From positions 62,001-126,000 of the forward strand of contig NZ_JAHHDX010000093.1 of assembly GCF_018619335.1 (NCBI RefSeq): a stretch of 64,000 nucleotides of DNA. The letters are read 5' to 3'. The DNA comes from Alteromonas sp. ALT199 (lineage in GTDB: Bacteria > Pseudomonadota > Gammaproteobacteria > Enterobacterales > Alteromonadaceae). Made by a program: the position numbers and the translations under genes. Shown here one piece after another: positions 8,001 through 16,553 of this stretch. Position 1 is the stretch's first letter, and every line of letters starts with the position of its first letter. The notes under the pieces are model-generated. The model saw only the letters and a list, made by a program, of their open reading frames with translations, ran no database searches and was not told the DNA's origin.

Positions 8001-9800
8001 ATGACCACAACTGTCGACATGACATTTAAAGACCTTAATTTACCAGAACCTATCTTACAAGCCCTTGAAAAAGTTGGCTACGAGAAACCGTCTCCTATTC
8101 AAGCCGAGAGTATTCCTCTTATCCTTGAAGGGCACGATTTACTCGGTCAGGCACAGACAGGGACAGGAAAAACCGCTGCGTTTGCCCTGCCTATGTTGGC
8201 AAATATCGATCCTGAGCAACGTAAGCCGCAATTACTGGTATTAGCCCCAACCCGTGAACTAGCTATTCAGGTTGCCGAGGCGTTTCAGGTTTATGCGAGC
8301 TTTAGTCAGAAAATTAAAGTACTTCCAGTATACGGCGGTCAGTCGTACGACAACCAAATTCGCCAGCTTAAGCGCGGCGTTCAAGTGGTTGTAGGTACTC
8401 CAGGCCGTATCATCGACCACATAAAACGTAAAACGCTAGACTTGAGCGAGCTTAAGTTCTTAGTGTTAGACGAAGCTGATGAAATGCTTCGCATGGGCTT
8501 TATTGATGACGTTGAACTCATTCTTAGCCACGCACCAGAAGAACGCCAAACTGCGTTGTTCTCGGCAACCATGCCTGGTCCAATCAAGAAAATTACCCAG
8601 CGTTACTTGAAAGACCCTAAGCACGTTAAAATTGCTTCCAAGGTAAGTACTGCTAGCACCATTCGCCAACGTTACTGCCAAATTGCACCGCACCATAAAC
8701 TTGAAGCGCTAACCCGCATCATGGAAGTGGAAGTATTCGACGGTATGATCATTTTCGTACGCACGAAAACCGCGACTGTGGAATTGGCAGATAAGCTATC
8801 TGCTCGTGGTTACGATGTAGAGCCGCTAAACGGTGATATTCCGCAGGCAGCTCGTGAGCGCACCGTTGAAAAGCTTAAGCAAGGTAATATCGACATTCTT
8901 GTTGCCACTGACGTAGTAGCCCGAGGTCTTGACGTTGAGCGTGTAAGCCACGTAATCAATTACGACATTCCTTACGACAGTGAATCTTACGTACACCGTA
9001 TTGGTCGTACCGGTCGTGCTGGTCGTCAAGGTGACGCAATACTATTTATCTCTCACCGCGAAAAGCGCTTGTTGTTCTCTATCGAGAAAACCACCAAGCA
9101 GCCTATTGAAGCGATGCCTATTCCTTCAATTAGCGAAATCAATGAGACACGCTTAAGCCGTTTCAAACAATCGGTTGCCGAAGCTACTCAAGACGATAGC
9201 ATTGAGACACTTATGCCTATTGTTGAGATGATTAAAGAGGAAAACGAAGCGTCTCCAGAAGTATTGATGGCTGCTCTTCTTAAGATTGCGCAAGGCGATG
9301 AGCCGTTAATTCTTAAAGAGTCAGATCGACCAGACATCAACAGCAAGCCTCCGCGCGATAACCGTGAAAGAAACGCTCGTGATGGTCGTGATGGCCGCGA
9401 AAGAAAACCAAGAGTACCACGTGGCAACCGCAAGCCAGAAGAAGGCATGCAGCGCTTCCGTATTGAAGTGGGTCACGTTCACGGTGCTAAGCCTGGTAAT
9501 ATCGTAGGCGCTATTGCGAACGAAGCTAACATTAACTCGAAGCACATTGGCGCTATCGAAATTTATGACAACTTCAGTACAGTAGACCTTCCTGACGGCA
9601 TGCCGAAGGAAACTCGCGATACGCTTCAAGGCACACGAGTTGCTGGACAACGTTTAAACATTCGCGAATGGTCTGATACGCCACCGGCTAAACGTGAAGG
9701 TCGTGGCGATCGCGGAAACCGCGGCGACAGAGCACCTCGCGGCAACCGTGAAGACCGTCCAAATCGCGGAGACCGCGAAAACCGTAAGCGTAAGAACTAA
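8001..9800 (+). CDS. deaD: DEAD-box ATP-dependent RNA helicase DeaD (CsdA)
   Basis: A 599-residue cytoplasmic RNA helicase that unwinds structured RNA in ribosome assembly and mRNA decay, typically important in the cold. All core motifs are present: Q motif with PSPIQ at residues 30-34, AQTGTGKT at 51-58, PTREL, DEAD at 157-160, SAT near 188, ARGLDVE and HRIGRTGRAGR. After the two RecA domains comes a DbpA-type RNA-binding domain (about 465-545, FRIEVGHVHGAKPGNIVGAI), then an Arg/Gly/Asn-rich basic tail (about 550-599). This domain order separates DeaD from RhlB, RhlE and SrmB. A terminator follows. Confidence 0.95.
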   Translation: MTTTVDMTFKDLNLPEPILQALEKVGYEKPSPIQAESIPLILEGHDLLGQAQTGTGKTAAFALPMLANIDPEQRKPQLLVLAPTRELAIQVAEAFQVYASFSQKIKVLPVYGGQSYDNQIRQLKRGVQVVVGTPGRIIDHIKRKTLDLSELKFLVLDEADEMLRMGFIDDVELILSHAPEERQTALFSATMPGPIKKITQRYLKDPKHVKIASKVSTASTIRQRYCQIAPHHKLEALTRIMEVEVFDGMIIFVRTKTATVELADKLSARGYDVEPLNGDIPQAARERTVEKLKQGNIDILVATDVVARGLDVERVSHVINYDIPYDSESYVHRIGRTGRAGRQGDAILFISHREKRLLFSIEKTTKQPIEAMPIPSISEINETRLSRFKQSVAEATQDDSIETLMPIVEMIKEENEASPEVLMAALLKIAQGDEPLILKESDRPDINSKPPRDNRERNARDGRDGRERKPRVPRGNRKPEEGMQRFRIEVGHVHGAKPGNIVGAIANEANINSKHIGAIEIYDNFSTVDLPDGMPKETRDTLQGTRVAGQRLNIREWSDTPPAKREGRGDRGNRGDRAPRGNREDRPNRGDRENRKRKN

Positions 9801-9814
9801 ATAGCAACACATTT

Positions 9815-9852
9815 AGCCTTTATATAACTAATTGCAATATAAAGGCTGTTTT
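9815..9852 (+). terminator. Intrinsic terminator after deaD
   Basis: AGCCTTTATAT (9815-9825) pairs perfectly with ATATAAAGGCT (9837-9847), followed by GTTTT. It lies 15 bases after the deaD stop. Confidence 0.8.
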
Positions 9853-9929
9853 CGTTGTTTTCTAATTAAAAAGAATTGGCGCAAAATAGTGTCAGTTCTT
9901 TTTTTGTATTTAAAGCTAAGAAAACCTTT

Positions 9930-11315
9930 ATGGATTACTTTCCGCTATTCCTAGACGCTAGAAAACTCGATGTCCTTATTGTTGGGGCCGGTGAAGTGGC
10001 AGCCCGTAAGCTAGAGCTTATTATGAAGACGCCTGCAACCATTACAGTTGTGGCGCCTTGGGTTTGTAATACCGTTAAGCAACTAGCGTCAAATGAGAAA
10101 GTAACACTCATTGAACGTGAGTTTGAAAATAGTGACCTTACTCACAAGGACATGGTTTTTATTGCCACCGACAAAGGCGATGTTAACCAATATATTCACG
10201 ACTTAGCACGCGCTAACAAAGTGTTAGTAAACGTGGTGGACAATACGCCGCTTTGCCAGTTCATTACTCCTTCTATTGTTGACCGCTCCCCTATTATCAT
10301 TGCTATGAGTAGTGGCGGCGTTGCACCTGTTTTACTGCGTTATTTACGTCAGAAGCTAGAAACGGTACTGCCCGCTAACTTAAGTAGATTAGGCGCGTTT
10401 TCTGAAAAATTCCGCGAAAAAGTAAAACAGACGCTTAACGGTGTAACCGCAAGACGCTACTTTTGGGAGGACGTTCTCGACGGCGACATTGCAGAAATGG
10501 TTGAAAAAGGCCAAGACCAAAAAGCTGATGAAGCGTTTGACTTAGCATTGCAAGCTGCCGCTGAAGACAAAAAAGTCGAAGGACAAGTGTATTTGGTAGG
10601 GGCAGGTCCTGGCGATCCAGACTTACTCACATTTCGCGCCCTTCGCTTAATGCAAAAAGCTGACGTTGTAGTTTACGACCGCTTAGTTTCGCCTCAAATT
10701 CTTGAGCTTGTGCGTCGCGATGCTGAAAAAATCTATGTGGGGAAAGCTAAAAGCAATCACACGCTTCCTCAAGACGATATTAATCAGCTAATGGTTGATG
10801 AAGCGAAAAAAGGTAATCGTGTAGTGCGTTTGAAAGGCGGCGACCCCTTCATTTTTGGTCGTGGCGGAGAGGAAATTCAGACCCTCATTCAGCACGGTAT
10901 TGAGTTTCAAGTGGTTCCCGGCATTACCGCAGCAAGCGGCGCATCAAGCTATGCAGGCATTCCGCTTACCCATAGAGACCATGCACAGTCTGTCGTGTTT
11001 GCTACAGGCCATTTAAAAAACGGCACTATCGACCTCAACTGGCCTGCGCTTGCGCAACAAAATCAAACCGCGGTGTTTTACATGGGGCTTACAGGTTTGC
11101 CCATCATCTGTGATAAAATGATTGAGCATGGGCTTGATGCCTCAACGCCAATAGCACTTGTTCAGTCGGCCACCACTGAAAAGCAGCAAGTGTTAACGGG
11201 TACGCTTAAAGACATTGTCGCCAAGCAGGAAAGCGCGCAGCTTCAGCCGCCTACACTTATTATTGTGGGTAGCGTAGTAAGCCTTCACGATGAATTAAAC
11301 TGGTTTCAAGAATAG
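9930..11315 (+). CDS. cysG: Siroheme synthase CysG (methyltransferase/dehydrogenase/ferrochelatase)
   Basis: A trifunctional enzyme that converts uroporphyrinogen III to siroheme, the cofactor of sulfite and nitrite reductases. The N-terminal half (residues 1-200) is the NAD-dependent dehydrogenase/ferrochelatase, with VLIVGAGEVAARK and the SSGGVAPVL and FWEDVL blocks. The C-terminal half (about 205-455) is the SAM-dependent methyltransferase, with VGAGPGDPDLLT, VVYDRLVS, RLKGGDPFIFGRGGEE and PGITAASG. The frame extends upstream to a TTG at 9876, but MDYFPLFLDARKLD at 9930 aligns with the E. coli N-terminus (MDHLPIFCQLRD), so I take that ATG. Length (461) matches the family. It is flanked by terminators on both sides, so probably monocistronic. 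Confidence 0.95.
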   Translation: MDYFPLFLDARKLDVLIVGAGEVAARKLELIMKTPATITVVAPWVCNTVKQLASNEKVTLIEREFENSDLTHKDMVFIATDKGDVNQYIHDLARANKVLVNVVDNTPLCQFITPSIVDRSPIIIAMSSGGVAPVLLRYLRQKLETVLPANLSRLGAFSEKFREKVKQTLNGVTARRYFWEDVLDGDIAEMVEKGQDQKADEAFDLALQAAAEDKKVEGQVYLVGAGPGDPDLLTFRALRLMQKADVVVYDRLVSPQILELVRRDAEKIYVGKAKSNHTLPQDDINQLMVDEAKKGNRVVRLKGGDPFIFGRGGEEIQTLIQHGIEFQVVPGITAASGASSYAGIPLTHRDHAQSVVFATGHLKNGTIDLNWPALAQQNQTAVFYMGLTGLPIICDKMIEHGLDASTPIALVQSATTEKQQVLTGTLKDIVAKQESAQLQPPTLIIVGSVVSLHDELNWFQE

Positions 11316-11334
11316 GCGACATATGTCGCCTTTT
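11314..11334 (+). terminator. Intrinsic terminator overlapping the cysG stop codon
   Basis: The 18-base perfect palindrome AGGCGACATATGTCGCCT (11314-11331) runs straight into a T tract. Its first bases belong to the TAG stop of cysG. Confidence 0.8.
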
Positions 11335-11430
11335 AATTAAGTGCGACTGTTCGTGACCGAGTCTCTCAATCCCCCCAGACCGAATTCAGCATAAACTTGT
11401 ATTTTACACATAGGCGCGCATACTCAGTTA

Positions 11431-11436
11431 TATAAT
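11431..11436 (+). promoter_or_regulatory. Possible -10 element (TATAAT)
   Basis: A perfect TATAAT sits seven bases before the GTG at 11443. If used, transcription would begin at about that GTG, arguing for a more downstream translation start in the next gene. No good -35 at normal spacing. Confidence 0.35.
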
Positions 11437-11442
11437 GAACAT

Positions 11443-12498
11443 GTGGCTTATGGTGTGGTAAACGGTGTGAAGTGCGTTGAACAGACAGTGATTGGAAAAG
11501 CACTGAACCGATATGTTTTTGGATCTCAATTTCACGCGTTCAGCACATCAAAACCAGCCAGCATGCTTTTGCTGTTTTCTAGCCTCTTTTTAACATCTAC
11601 TGCATACGGCGAACAGCTCAAATACAGCAAAGTTAACACGGATACTGGGATCAATTTTAGCTACGAATGGTTAGATAACGATAATACGCGACAATCTATT
11701 TCTTTTGAGTTATCTAATAGTGCATTGAAAGAAGCGCCCTCTCAGCAAGCTAACTACAAACCGAAAATAGCACAGCGATACATCATTGTTGCATTAACCA
11801 AAGAAGCTAAAAAAATAGACCCTAAAGTTGCGCGTGTGAAGATAACGCCCAAACGAGAGTCTATTGATATTCAGGTTACAGGCTCAGACGAAGCGCAAGT
11901 TGAAGAAATACTCGATAACTTAAAAGCTATTCAACAGCAAGAGTACGATAGGTACTTGCGGGATCATTACTTTACTCGCTTCACTACTTTGTTTAATCAA
12001 AAAGCGATAAAACCGGATCACGTGCGATATGTTGCCGAATCGGTAAAACCATTGATAGCAGCATCCCAAGCGTTTTATGAAAAGGTGGCTTCAGAATCAG
12101 ATTATAGAGCCTATTTTTCATTGATTCTTAGTTGGCTTCAAAGTATCCCCTACGACACATTGGAAGACAGAGTAGTAAGTAATGGCTCTGGCTATGCGCC
12201 ACCTATCAGCGTACTTATGCAGAACCTTGGTGATTGCGATAGTAAAGCGGTACTGGCGTCGTCGATGGTGCGCGCATTTTTACCGTCCACGAAAATGATT
12301 ATGGTATTTTTACCTAATCATGCCTTGCTCGGGGTTGCCTTGACGCCCATGGCCGATGACAGAACAATAGAGCACGACGGCGACACCTACGTACTCTACG
12401 ACCCGACCGGACCGGCACTTATTCCATTTGGACAAGTATCTCAAAACACCGAACTTCACATTGTAACCGGGCGCTATCAAGTGGAAGTAGTAGAGTAA
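11443..12498 (+). CDS. Exported transglutaminase-like (papain-fold) protein of unknown role
   Basis: The full frame is 351 residues from a GTG. The C-terminal third shows a transglutaminase-like triad in order and spacing: Cys265 in GDCDSKAVL, His293 in PNHALLG and Asp320 in YDPTGP. The middle (about 100-230) is charged and helical, with a WLQSIPYD block ahead of the Cys. A hydrophobic stretch MLLLFSSLFLTSTAYG begins at residue 41, which fits a signal peptide. The true start may therefore be the ATG at 11563 (311 residues), although neither start has a good ribosome-binding site. The fold suggests peptide cleavage or crosslinking in the periplasm; substrate unknown. Neighbours give no clue. 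Terminators lie on both sides. Confidence 0.75.
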   Translation: MAYGVVNGVKCVEQTVIGKALNRYVFGSQFHAFSTSKPASMLLLFSSLFLTSTAYGEQLKYSKVNTDTGINFSYEWLDNDNTRQSISFELSNSALKEAPSQQANYKPKIAQRYIIVALTKEAKKIDPKVARVKITPKRESIDIQVTGSDEAQVEEILDNLKAIQQQEYDRYLRDHYFTRFTTLFNQKAIKPDHVRYVAESVKPLIAASQAFYEKVASESDYRAYFSLILSWLQSIPYDTLEDRVVSNGSGYAPPISVLMQNLGDCDSKAVLASSMVRAFLPSTKMIMVFLPNHALLGVALTPMADDRTIEHDGDTYVLYDPTGPALIPFGQVSQNTELHIVTGRYQVEVVE

Positions 12499-12506
12499 AG
12501 AAATAA

Positions 12507-12533
12507 AAAGCGCCTTTTAGATTAAGGCGCTTT
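12507..12533. terminator. Bidirectional terminator between convergent genes
   Basis: AAAGCGCCTT (12507-12516) pairs with AAGGCGCTTT (12524-12533) around a seven-base loop, between two convergent coding regions. Confidence 0.75.
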
Positions 12534-12561
12534 AGATAATACATTTGAGAAGAGTCACTAG

Positions 12562-13959
12562 TTAGAGGTTTTCTTCCGCAAAGCTCGCTAGTCGACTTCT
12601 TACTACGCCATCAAGATTAATGGTGGCACTACCCGAGAAATCTTTAAACTTCTCAACCAAGTAGGTCAACCCCGAGGTCACAGCACTTAGATAGTTACTG
12701 TCTATTTGTGCCAAATTACCACCTACGATGAGCTTAGTCCCCTCACCACAACGGGTGATGATAGTTTTAAGCTGTGATGCAGTTAGGTTTTGCGACTCAT
12801 CCAATATCACAATAGCATTTTGAATACTTCGCCCTCTCATAAAGTTCACCGATTTATACTGAATATTGGCTTTTTCCATAATGTAATTCATAGAGCCTTT
12901 AGTATTTTCGTCATGCTTGTGAAGCACTTCGAGTGAATCGGTTATAGCTGCCAGCCAGGGCAGCATTTTTTCTTCTTCGGTTCCCGGCAAGAAGCCAATG
13001 GACTCGGCAATTTCTGGCGTACTACGCGTGACAATAATTTTGTCATACATGTTGCGCTCTACCACCATTTCAAGGGCAGCGGCTAGCGCAAGTAGGGTTT
13101 TGCCACTTCCGGCAGGGCCTGTAAGAATAACCATATCAATATGCGGGTCGAGCAGCGCATGAAGCGCCATGGCCTGACCGATATTTTTAGGCGTAATGCC
13201 CCAAGCGTGACGCCCCATTAGACGTTCATAACCTAAGTCTAAAACCTCTAAGTGATCATCAGTAATCTCTTCTACTAAGCCTGCAAACTGCCTAGTTTCA
13301 TCAAGTAAAAACTCATTTACATACGCCTCAGGCAGCATAGATTTAGGGATGGTGTGAATGGTATCCCTTCCTTCGCTGCGGCTATCAACACTTTTCACAC
13401 TGTCCCAGAAGTTTCCTTCAAAGGTATGAAACCCTCGAGATAAGTACTTAATGTCAGTGATTAGTTGGTCGGTGCGGTAGTCTTCAACATGAGCAAGGCC
13501 TGCCCCTTTCGCCTTAAGACGCATGTTTAAGTCTTTGGTTACCAACACCACTTTTTGCGGCGCGAACGTTTTTTGCAAGTGCAGCGCTACGTTAATGATG
13601 CGGTTATCATTCTCATTACTGGTAAAGACCTGCTGGGCTTCCACCATATTGAGGTCTGCAAATATAGATAGGCTTCCTGTAGGTGCCGTTTGACCCGCGC
13701 CCAACCCTTCCATCGATACGCCTGCAAGCATATCTTCTGGTGTTGCGTCGTGGAGCAAATCCTCCATTGCCCGAATGGATACCCGTGCATCTCGCGCCAC
13801 GTCTTTTTTACTGTCTTTGATGTAGTCGAGTTCTTCCAATACGGTCATTGGAATAACAACATCATGTTCTTTAAAGGAGAGAAAAGCGTGAGGTTCGTGC
13901 AGCAAAATATTGGTATCGAGGACGTAAATCTTGGTATCGGTAGAATTTTTTTTTGGCAT
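12562..13959 (-). CDS. PhoH family ATPase with N-terminal PIN domain (PhoH2/YlaK type)
   Basis: A 465-residue cytoplasmic protein. Residues about 10-150 are a PIN nuclease-like domain: YVLDTNILLHEP, then PMTVLEELDYIK, and later VTKDLNMRLKAKGAG, carrying the acidic residues expected of the site. Residues about 235-460 are a PhoH ATPase, with GPAGSGKT at 281-288 and VILDESQNLT as Walker B. PIN-PhoH fusions are described as RNA helicase/ribonuclease proteins; the cellular target is unknown. GGAG lies upstream of the ATG. No small antitoxin-like gene is visible immediately upstream, unlike some mycobacterial phoH2 loci. Confidence 0.9.
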   Translation of the reverse strand: MPKKNSTDTKIYVLDTNILLHEPHAFLSFKEHDVVIPMTVLEELDYIKDSKKDVARDARVSIRAMEDLLHDATPEDMLAGVSMEGLGAGQTAPTGSLSIFADLNMVEAQQVFTSNENDNRIINVALHLQKTFAPQKVVLVTKDLNMRLKAKGAGLAHVEDYRTDQLITDIKYLSRGFHTFEGNFWDSVKSVDSRSEGRDTIHTIPKSMLPEAYVNEFLLDETRQFAGLVEEITDDHLEVLDLGYERLMGRHAWGITPKNIGQAMALHALLDPHIDMVILTGPAGSGKTLLALAAALEMVVERNMYDKIIVTRSTPEIAESIGFLPGTEEEKMLPWLAAITDSLEVLHKHDENTKGSMNYIMEKANIQYKSVNFMRGRSIQNAIVILDESQNLTASQLKTIITRCGEGTKLIVGGNLAQIDSNYLSAVTSGLTYLVEKFKDFSGSATINLDGVVRSRLASFAEENL

Positions 13960-14262
13960 CCTTCACTCCGGTAAATAAAGCCAGGTTAGGCGTATAGTTC
14001 ACTTAAGAACGCACGCACTAACAAGCTACAGTTACGGTCGTAGGAGAATGCCGCTCGAAACAGGACTTCTTCCCCTACTCGCGTCGACTGAGAAGCAGTA
14101 TTACACTTTCTGCCTCACAGGTTCGTCAGTTGAATTAGCGAACCCTTAATTCCACCTTAATCCAGTTTTTGAGATTTAGCACTGTTTTTTCTTTTTTATT
14201 TTGTGCGCCACTCAACACTATCCATTTTGAACTCTCTCAATATTAGCTATTGTGCAAACAAT
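13960..14262. other. Intergenic region with no recognised feature
   Basis: About 300 bases between two leftward genes. I see no plausible coding frame, strong hairpin or clear promoter. It presumably holds the phoH promoter. Confidence 0.4.
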
Positions 14263-16359
14263 CTACTTTTGTTTGTCAGCGAAGTATCCTGCCCGCTGCA
14301 AAATAATCTGCGTTTGCTTTTGTGCACGTTCTAAGGCCTCTTTCACGTTCTTTTCCCCGGTAACCGCATCGTTAATTTGTGCCCCTACTGCATAACCGAT
14401 AGCGGTAAATTCTGGGATGGGAATAAACTGGCTTCCTATCATAGACTTACCTGCCCCACCGCTTGAAAGCATCTTCAACGCTTGATGTTCGAAGGCTGCA
14501 TAAGGCACAACTTGTTGATAAGCGTTCGAATAGGTTGAATGTCTAGTACCTGAAGGGGCTGCGTATTCGCCGCGGACTTTCTTAAGGTCAACAATAAAGG
14601 CTTTTGACGTTAAAAAATAAGCGAGTCGCTGGGACTCTTGCACATAGCGCGATTGTTTCGGTATGGCAAAATTCCATGACCAAAACCATTGCGCCCCTTT
14701 CTGTTGTTTACCGAGCGGCGCATATGTAACACCGGTAAATTGAGTAACCTTAGAATAGCTTTTATCAAATAGAGCGCCACCTAAAGACGAGGCATCAACG
14801 AAAAACGCTAATTTCCCTTCAGCAAAGAGTTTTTGGTTCTCTTGCCACCCCATATCTTCGTTTTCAGGGGGGCCCAAGTTCTTTGCAAGATCAATATACA
14901 TACTTACTGCATCAAACCACGCTTTGCTGTCTAACGTGGGCTGCATTTTTTCATCTAACCACGATGCGCCATAGGTATTGGCCATGGTACTCACTAATGC
15001 CATATTCTGCCCCCAACCCACTCGCGTTCTAAGCCCAACGCCATAAACTTCCTTTTCGGGCATATGTACTTGTTGAGCGAGTGCCTTTACATCGGCGTAA
15101 GTGAGCACTGAGGGAAGGCTTAAATTAAAATTATCAAGCAGGTCCTTTCGGTAGAAAGTTAGTGTGGTTTCAGCGACAAACGGTAACCCATAAAGTGTTC
15201 CGTCAACGGTGTTTGCATGAAGAGCAGCAGGAATGACGTCATTAATATTATAATCGGCAGGGTGAGAATTAAAAGGAACAAGAATGTCTCGCTTCGCCCA
15301 AATGGGAAGCCCATAGTTACCAATCAATACTAAATCGAAGCTGCTCTCGTTCACCGCAAAATCACCTAGCAGCCTTCGCCGTAAAACGGTTTCATCCATT
15401 ATTCTCCATTGGATATTAGACTGCGACAGAGGAGAACCGTACTTATCTAGATATGCCTTGGCGTGAAAAATAGCATTAATATCTGGCGCCCCAACAATTA
15501 ATGTTTCGCCATTTTGTGAACCTTCATAGATGCCATACTTTTCAAGTATTTGAGTCAAAAAACCATTCTGTCTTTGCTTTTGTAACGCTAAGTTAAACTT
15601 CGCAATTAATTTAAGCGATTCAGGATTTTTTTTGGAAAGTGCGAGATGATAATAACTAACTTCCTGTCCACCCGGCACAAAAATAAATTTTCCGTTTAGA
15701 TTGGGACGCTCATTTACCAAAGTCTCTTTTGCGCTGTATTTATCAATAAATAAAACATCAACCCGACCCTTTCCGAGCAAATCCAAAAGATTGGCGGTAG
15801 TTTTGGCGGGATACAAACTGAAGAATGTTTCTTCTGATAATATTTTCGGGGCCGGCGTACCTCTTAGATAGCCGACTCCTCGTAAGTTCTGCCGTTTAAG
15901 CCAATCAACAAGCTTGGCGGCACCGCCAGAATTTTTAAAGTTTTCAGTTCTTATTAAGAACCCACGATCTCCTGCAGGAATAGGGTCGGATAACAGTAAC
16001 GTGTCATCCAATTCTTCATAATTATGGACAGGAAATACGCCATCTATCGCTCCGCTCTCTGCTAACATGATTGCTCTAGCATGAGGGAAGTGCTCAACAG
16101 TGAGTTGCTCATTCAACTCTTCAAAAATTTTAAACACTACTTCATTCACGTATCCTTTCGACACATCTTTACTGTCACTGAAAGGGCTAACTTCTGAAGT
16201 TGCAAGCACAAAAGGGCGGGCAAAGGCCAAGTTAATGCAAGTGAGGTAAACAATACATAGTAGGTAAATAGCTACTGTTATAACCTGTCCCGATGGCGCG
16301 GAACGAAAGCAAACATCCTTTCCAGATACCTTTGACATAATGCAATTCTCTGTATTCAT
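14263..16359 (-). CDS. Fusion of two periplasmic solute-binding domains (SBP family 3 + SBP family 1)
   Basis: A 698-residue exported protein. A hydrophobic segment (about residues 26-45, VITVAIYLLCIVYL) followed by FARP looks like an uncleaved or cleaved signal. Residues about 50-275 resemble amino-acid-type binding proteins (SBP_bac_3): VLATSEVSPFSD, RAIMLAESGAIDGVFPV, LGKGRVDVLFIDKY. Residues about 285-690 resemble sugar-type binding proteins (SBP_bac_1): DLVLIGNYGLPIW, LYGLPFVAETTLTFYRKDLL, FAEGKLAFFVDAS. No permease or ATPase gene is near, so this is either a lone receptor or a subunit of a remote transporter. ATGs at residues 1 and 8 are both possible. The two-domain architecture is seen directly; ligand and role are unknown. 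Confidence 0.8.
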   Translation of the reverse strand: MNTENCIMSKVSGKDVCFRSAPSGQVITVAIYLLCIVYLTCINLAFARPFVLATSEVSPFSDSKDVSKGYVNEVVFKIFEELNEQLTVEHFPHARAIMLAESGAIDGVFPVHNYEELDDTLLLSDPIPAGDRGFLIRTENFKNSGGAAKLVDWLKRQNLRGVGYLRGTPAPKILSEETFFSLYPAKTTANLLDLLGKGRVDVLFIDKYSAKETLVNERPNLNGKFIFVPGGQEVSYYHLALSKKNPESLKLIAKFNLALQKQRQNGFLTQILEKYGIYEGSQNGETLIVGAPDINAIFHAKAYLDKYGSPLSQSNIQWRIMDETVLRRRLLGDFAVNESSFDLVLIGNYGLPIWAKRDILVPFNSHPADYNINDVIPAALHANTVDGTLYGLPFVAETTLTFYRKDLLDNFNLSLPSVLTYADVKALAQQVHMPEKEVYGVGLRTRVGWGQNMALVSTMANTYGASWLDEKMQPTLDSKAWFDAVSMYIDLAKNLGPPENEDMGWQENQKLFAEGKLAFFVDASSLGGALFDKSYSKVTQFTGVTYAPLGKQQKGAQWFWSWNFAIPKQSRYVQESQRLAYFLTSKAFIVDLKKVRGEYAAPSGTRHSTYSNAYQQVVPYAAFEHQALKMLSSGGAGKSMIGSQFIPIPEFTAIGYAVGAQINDAVTGEKNVKEALERAQKQTQIILQRAGYFADKQK

Positions 16360-16553
16360 CAGGTGTATTTAAGTAGCGGATAAAAGCAAAAAGTGTTTTA
16401 CTGTTACCAAATAAACCTCCACTTAATTCGCCAGCGCTTATTAACATTATCCTAACATGACTTTCCAAGTATAAGCATAAAAACTAGAAATACAGATAAT
16501 CGCAAAACCCAGTATCCCGCCATTATCACTGCACTTAAAAAGGACTTTTTGTC

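Noticed and set aside
9188-9650. Overlapping minus-strand frames opposite the deaD tail
   Set aside because: They are the complement of the Arg/Gly-rich repeats and the RNA-binding domain of DeaD.
9876-9929. Upstream TTG start for cysG
   Set aside because: The extra 18 residues (starting with Ala-Gln-Asn-Ser-Val) have no counterpart in CysG, and ATG 9930 aligns exactly with the known N-terminus.
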